Below are positions 60,451 to 64,000 of a DNA stretch of 64,000 bases, piece by piece; position 1 is the stretch's first letter, and each line of letters opens with the position of its first letter. The position numbers were made by a program, and so were the translations under genes. This stretch comes from Mesorhizobium loti R88b. GTDB lineage: Bacteria > Pseudomonadota > Alphaproteobacteria > Rhizobiales > Rhizobiaceae. A model generated the notes under the pieces. That model was not told the origin of the DNA, searched no databases, and saw nothing but the letters and a program-made list of their open reading frames with translations. The stretch is from assembly GCF_013170845.1 (NCBI RefSeq), contig NZ_CP033367.1, positions 248,001 to 312,000 of the forward strand. Reading direction: 5' to 3'.

Positions 60451-60471
60451 AAATGGAATTTAATTTCATTT
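60451..60471. promoter_or_regulatory. 21-bp palindrome, probable IclR operator (site 2)
   Basis: Core ATGGAATTTAATTTCAT with AA and TT flanks; the inverse of the site at 45391 apart from one base. It lies 65 bp before the iclR start and 102 bp before the dppB-like start. Confidence 0.62.
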
Positions 60472-60535
60472 TTGACCGTACCGCGCCGGCGAGACCGGCC
60501 CGACAGGTGGACACTCCGCCAGAAAGACCGCCAGC

Positions 60536-61345
60536 GTGCGCAAGCGAGCGACCAGGGACGAGACGGAGCTTGACGGCGAAGGCGCACAGCTTTCGTCCTC
60601 GCTGGTGCGCGGGCTCGGCATCCTGCGTGCCTTCCGGCCGGGTGACATCTCGCTCGGAAATCAGGACATCATCGCGCGCACCGGCCTGCCCAAGGCCACG
60701 GTTTCGCGCATCACCTATACGCTGAGCGCGCTCGGTTACCTCCTCTACGACAAGGACCTCGGCCGCTACAGCCTGGGACCAGCGACCGTGGCGCTCGGCT
60801 ATTCGGCGCTGAGCTCCAGTGCCGTCGTCCACATTGCCCGGCCGCTGATGCAGCCGCTGGCCGACCTGACCGGAGCGGCGGTGGCGATCGGCACACGCGA
60901 CAGCCTCAACATGGTCTATCTCGCCAATTGCCGGTCGGAGAGCCTTGTCACGCTGCGGCTCAATCCGGGCTCCTATTTGCCGATCTGGAAAACGTCGATG
61001 GGGCTGGCCTATGCGGCGGGACTTTCACAGGAGGAACGCACAAATCTCGTGCAAAGGCTGCAGGAAGCGGAGCCCGACAAGGCAGCGATGATCGTTGCGG
61101 CTGTCGAGGATGCCATCGCCCAATACGCACGGCTTGGCTATGTGACGTCGTTCGGCGCCTGGCACAGCTACATTCACGCGGTCGGCGTGCCGTTTCGCCC
61201 GCGCGATGGCTCGCCGCTTGTCGCCATCACCTGTGGCGGCATCGGCGAGATCATCACCGAGCAACGCGCGCATGCTGAAATCGGTCCGGCGCTGGTGGCG
61301 ATGGTCGAAGCCCTGCGCCAGCAGCTCGAGGGAAATCACGAATAG
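60536..61345 (+). CDS. IclR family transcriptional regulator
   Basis: A 269-residue regulator. The N-terminal helix-turn-helix has SSLVRGLGILRAFRPGD and IIARTGLPKATVSRITYTLSALGYL. The effector domain has ARPLMQPLADLTGAAVAIG, LPIWKTSMGLAYAAGL and later ITCGGIGEIITEQRA, usual for IclR. GTG 60536 has only AAAGA upstream. It is divergent from the dpp operon; the 21-bp palindrome in between also stands before the E1 gene 15 kb away, so it probably links the two transcription units. The effector is unknown. Confidence 0.9.
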   Translation: MRKRATRDETELDGEGAQLSSSLVRGLGILRAFRPGDISLGNQDIIARTGLPKATVSRITYTLSALGYLLYDKDLGRYSLGPATVALGYSALSSSAVVHIARPLMQPLADLTGAAVAIGTRDSLNMVYLANCRSESLVTLRLNPGSYLPIWKTSMGLAYAAGLSQEERTNLVQRLQEAEPDKAAMIVAAVEDAIAQYARLGYVTSFGAWHSYIHAVGVPFRPRDGSPLVAITCGGIGEIITEQRAHAEIGPALVAMVEALRQQLEGNHE

Positions 61346-61452
61346 TCCGGGTGGGCGGTCAGCGTCGACATCGTTCCGTTGTGCCGTCTCCCAGAGGTTC
61401 GTCACAGCAAGGCAGCTACTACAAATCCGCGTGAGCAGGCAACGAATGCGGC

Positions 61453-62961
61453 ATGGTCGGCGTATGGTTGGCAATGCAGTGCATACGACAGGCAAATAGT
61501 CCTTCAGACAGTTCCACGGGCGTGACCTTTCGCTGTGATCTCGGCGTCAAAGGCAAGGACTTCCCGCATTTCTGGGAACATACGGTCGGCAGTGGCCATG
61601 CGACGCTGGCGCTGCGTGCGGACTGGCAGGCACAGATGCGCCGCGCGCATGACGAACTCGGCTTTCGCCATGTCCGCTTTCACGGCCTGCTTGATGACGA
61701 CATGGGCACACTGATCGACCAGGACGACCAGCCGCTCTATTCGTTCTTCAATGCCGACCAGATCTTCGATTTCCTGCTGTCGATCGGCATGCGGCCCTTT
61801 GTCGAAGTGAGCTTCATGCCGACGATGCTGTCGTCCAGTGGGCAGATCATCTTCCACGACCGCGCCAATGTCAGTGCGCCGAGGGATTATGGCCAATGGT
61901 CAACCCTTATCTCCAAACTCGTTGGCCATTGGGTTGACCGCTACGGCCTGGAGGAAGTGCGCCAATGGTTCTTCGAGGTCTGGAACGAGCCCAATCTCCA
62001 AGCGTTCGGCAGCGGCAGGCAGGAAGACTATTTCAAGCTGTATGCCTATACAGCCAAGGCCATCAAATCCGTCGACACGCAATTGCAGGTCGGCGGGCCG
62101 GCCACCGCAGCCAATGCCTGGATCGGCGAGTTCATCGCCTATTGCGGCCAGAACAGCCTGCCAGCTGACTTCATCAGCACGCACCACTACCCAACCGATG
62201 CCTTTGGCCAACCCGGCGACGACACCGAAACCCAGCTTTCGGAAAGCACGCGAAGCGTGTTGCGCGAGCAGGCGCGCACCGCGCGCCAGCAAGCTGGAGA
62301 CCGTCCGCTCTACTACACCGAATGGTGCACGTCTTCGAACCCGCGCGATCCCCTGCATGACGAGCCTTATGCCGCCGCCTTCATCGTCAAGACGGTGATG
62401 GAGGCGAGAGGGCTGGTTCAGGGCTACAGCTACTGGACGTTTTCGGATATTTTCGAGGAGAACTATTTTCCCTCCGTGCCGTTTCATGGCGGTTTTGGCC
62501 TGATGAACCTTCACGGCATCGCCAAACCGGCTTACCGTGCCTTTGAAATGCTGCACGGACTTGGAGCGGAAATCCTGCCTGTGGAAGGTAACCACCCGAC
62601 TGTCGACAGCTGGTGCGTGCGTGACCGCAATTCGCTGACCGTGCTGATCTCCAATTTCGCCTTGCCGCGGCATCCAATCGCGGACGAGATTGTCCATATC
62701 GAACTCAAGAATGCGCCCATGCCCACCGCCGCAATCATCCGGCGGATCGATGCGGGAAATGCCAATACCAAGGCGCTATGGGCGACGAAGGGAAAGCCTG
62801 ATTATCTGAGCCCGGCCATGGTCGAGCAATTGCATGCGGCCTCGGCAATGCCGGAGCAGGAACAACCGGTCGCCTGGCGCGACCGCACCCTTGGATTCGA
62901 TGTGACCGTGCCGCCGCTGGGAGTCGCGTCCATCAGGCTGGAGTTTGCATCGTTTGCCTAA
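61453..62961 (+). CDS. GH39 family glycosidase (beta-xylosidase-like)
   Basis: A 502-residue glycoside hydrolase of family 39. The acid/base glutamate is E179 in FEVWNEPNL and the nucleophile E290 in YYTEW. FRHVRFHGLLDDDM and ISTHHYPTD are also typical, and a beta-sandwich domain fills the last 120 residues. There is no clear signal peptide (the first residues MVGVWLAMQC are only weakly hydrophobic), so it is probably cytoplasmic. The start is uncertain; ATG 61474 is an alternative. Family members act on xylosides or iduronides. It overlaps the next gene by 8 bp, suggesting joint use on an oligosaccharide. Confidence 0.83.
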   Translation: MVGVWLAMQCIRQANSPSDSSTGVTFRCDLGVKGKDFPHFWEHTVGSGHATLALRADWQAQMRRAHDELGFRHVRFHGLLDDDMGTLIDQDDQPLYSFFNADQIFDFLLSIGMRPFVEVSFMPTMLSSSGQIIFHDRANVSAPRDYGQWSTLISKLVGHWVDRYGLEEVRQWFFEVWNEPNLQAFGSGRQEDYFKLYAYTAKAIKSVDTQLQVGGPATAANAWIGEFIAYCGQNSLPADFISTHHYPTDAFGQPGDDTETQLSESTRSVLREQARTARQQAGDRPLYYTEWCTSSNPRDPLHDEPYAAAFIVKTVMEARGLVQGYSYWTFSDIFEENYFPSVPFHGGFGLMNLHGIAKPAYRAFEMLHGLGAEILPVEGNHPTVDSWCVRDRNSLTVLISNFALPRHPIADEIVHIELKNAPMPTAAIIRRIDAGNANTKALWATKGKPDYLSPAMVEQLHAASAMPEQEQPVAWRDRTLGFDVTVPPLGVASIRLEFASFA

Positions 62962-64000
62962 AACAGAACCTGCCGCATTGTCCGATGACGAGCTTCTGGA
63001 CCGCTACCAGCGTGCCGCCTTCGATTATTTCCTGGAGAATGTGAACCCCGACAACGGCCTGGTCGCCGACACGTCGCGGCCGAATTCTCCGGCCAGCATC
63101 GCCGTCGTCGGCTTCGCCTTGTCCTGCTATCCGATCGGCGTCGAGCGCGGCTGGATGACGCGTGCGAGGGCGATCAAGCTGACGCTTGCCGCGTTGCGCT
63201 TCTTTTCTGCCAGCCCGCAAGGCAGCGGCGATGAGGTCACCGGCCACAAAGGCTTCTATTACCACTTCCTCGACATGCGCACCGGGCTGCGCGTCTGGCG
63301 CTGCGAACTGTCGATGGTGGACACAGCATTGCTGATCGCCGGTGTGCTGGTGGCAGCTTCCTATTTCTCGGGCGCCAATGACCAGGAAGTTGAAATCCGC
63401 AAGCTGGCCGAGATGCTCTACCGGCGTGTCGACTGGCGATGGGCGCAAGGCAGCACTGCGACCTTGCGGCAGGGTTGGAAGCCGAAGAGCGGTTTCCTGC
63501 ACTATGGCTGGGAAGGCTACAACGAGGCGTCGATCCTTTACGTGCTGTCGATGGCCTCGCCCGACAGCCCGACCTCCGACGACAGTTACGAGGCCTGGAC
63601 GGCGACCTACCAGTGGGAAAACATCTACGGTCATGACGTGCTCTATGGCGGGCCGCTGTTCATGCATCAGTTCTCGCATGCCTGGATCGATTTCGCCGGC
63701 ATCCGCGACGCTTTCATGCGCGAGAAGAATTCCGACTATTTCGAAAACAGCCGCCGCTCGACCTACCTTCAACGCGACTATGCCCGCCACAACCCTTATG
63801 GGTTCGACGGCTATGGCGAGAACCTTTGGGGCCTTTCGGCAGGAGACGGGCCGGGCGGCTTCCGTGCCAGCGTTGAGAGACGCCGCCACCGGTTTTCCGG
63901 CTATGCCGCGCGCGGCGCACCGTTCGGGCCGGATGACGGGACGATCGCACCATGGTCCTATCCGGCGTCGTTGCCTTTCGCACCTGACATCTGCCTGGCC
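62954..64000 (+). CDS. Glucoamylase-domain protein (3' end beyond window)
   Basis: The first 349 codons of a protein with the glycoamylase-like domain (Pfam family also found in cyclic beta-1,2-glucan synthase). Markers are RYQRAAFDYFLENVNPDNGLV (in parts), the YGWEGYNEASILYVLS region, GGPLFMHQFSHAWIDF and NPYGFDGYGENLWGLSAGDGP. It starts with TTG 62954 about 10 bases after GGAG and overlaps the GH39 stop. No signal peptide is seen. It may cleave or process beta-glucan oligosaccharides; related proteins are annotated as glucoamylase or Tat-exported hydrolase, so the substrate is open. The reading frame runs off the right edge. Confidence 0.82.
   Translation, partial: MPKTEPAALSDDELLDRYQRAAFDYFLENVNPDNGLVADTSRPNSPASIAVVGFALSCYPIGVERGWMTRARAIKLTLAALRFFSASPQGSGDEVTGHKGFYYHFLDMRTGLRVWRCELSMVDTALLIAGVLVAASYFSGANDQEVEIRKLAEMLYRRVDWRWAQGSTATLRQGWKPKSGFLHYGWEGYNEASILYVLSMASPDSPTSDDSYEAWTATYQWENIYGHDVLYGGPLFMHQFSHAWIDFAGIRDAFMREKNSDYFENSRRSTYLQRDYARHNPYGFDGYGENLWGLSAGDGPGGFRASVERRRHRFSGYAARGAPFGPDDGTIAPWSYPASLPFAPDICLA

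Overview
The window looks like chromosomal DNA of a high-GC alphaproteobacterium of the rhizobia, most likely Mesorhizobium or a close relative. This is inferred from the succinoglycan-type exo gene order (exoL-A-M-O-N-P), an ExoX/SyrA-type repressor, exoY-exoF-exoQ, and dense ATGA-overlapping operons. I saw no rRNA, tRNA, CRISPR array or insertion sequence.

Layout. (1) 1-4394: a truncated methyltransferase, an NTF2-like protein, a small NADP oxidoreductase and two tandem short-chain dehydrogenases, divergent from a LysR regulator. (2) 4484-24979: an exopolysaccharide locus. The minus-strand operon exoLAMONP is followed by further glycosyltransferases, two GH16 glycanases, a flippase, a phosphoribosyltransferase-HAD fusion, a GMC oxidoreductase with a Tat-exported small partner, and UDP-glucose dehydrogenase. 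(3) 25044-32577: embedded in the exo locus, a complete lasso-peptide system. It has a nucleotidyltransferase, a 50-residue precursor, a PqqD-like leader-binding protein, a leader peptidase, an asparagine-synthase-like cyclase, an HPr-kinase-like kinase and an ABC exporter. (4) 32602-37537: exoX, exoY, exoF, an acyltransferase and exoQ. (5) 37865-44543: an acetone carboxylase operon with an SDR and a divergent LuxR-type regulator. (6) 44591-45168: a ParDE toxin-antitoxin pair. (7) 45514-60349: a catabolic island with a fused E1 dehydrogenase, a solute-binding protein, a class III aminotransferase, OtnK/OtnC-type sugar-acid enzymes, an aldehyde dehydrogenase, a CoA-transferase and a dipeptide-type ABC transporter. 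GntR/FCD and IclR regulators go with it. (8) 60536-64000: the IclR gene, a GH39 glycosidase and a truncated glucoamylase-domain protein.

How it works together. The exo genes could build a Gal-Glc backbone on a lipid carrier (ExoY, ExoA, ExoL, ExoM, ExoO), flip it (flippase), polymerise it (ExoQ, ExoP), export it (ExoF) and trim it (GH16). The usual succinoglycan decoration genes (exoH, exoU, exoV, exoW, exoZ) are not seen; ugd, extra glycosyltransferases and a hexapeptide acyltransferase are present instead. A 15-bp palindrome of the form TGYTGCR-N-YGCARCA stands before nearly every exo transcription unit and also before the lasso precursor, so the peptide and the polysaccharide may share one regulator. 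The form resembles reported PhaR/AniA sites (CTGC-N3-GCAG). The lasso precursor ends in serine and its cluster carries an HPrK-like kinase and a nucleotidyltransferase, which points to a C-terminally phosphorylated, possibly glycosylated, lasso peptide of the paeninodin/pseudomycoidin kind.

In the catabolic island, a near-identical 21-bp palindrome occurs before the E1 gene and between the dpp operon and iclR, 15 kb apart. A separate TGATATATCA-type site occurs before the E1 gene, the aminotransferase gene and the gntR gene. Together these suggest a two-regulator regulon for an unidentified substrate.
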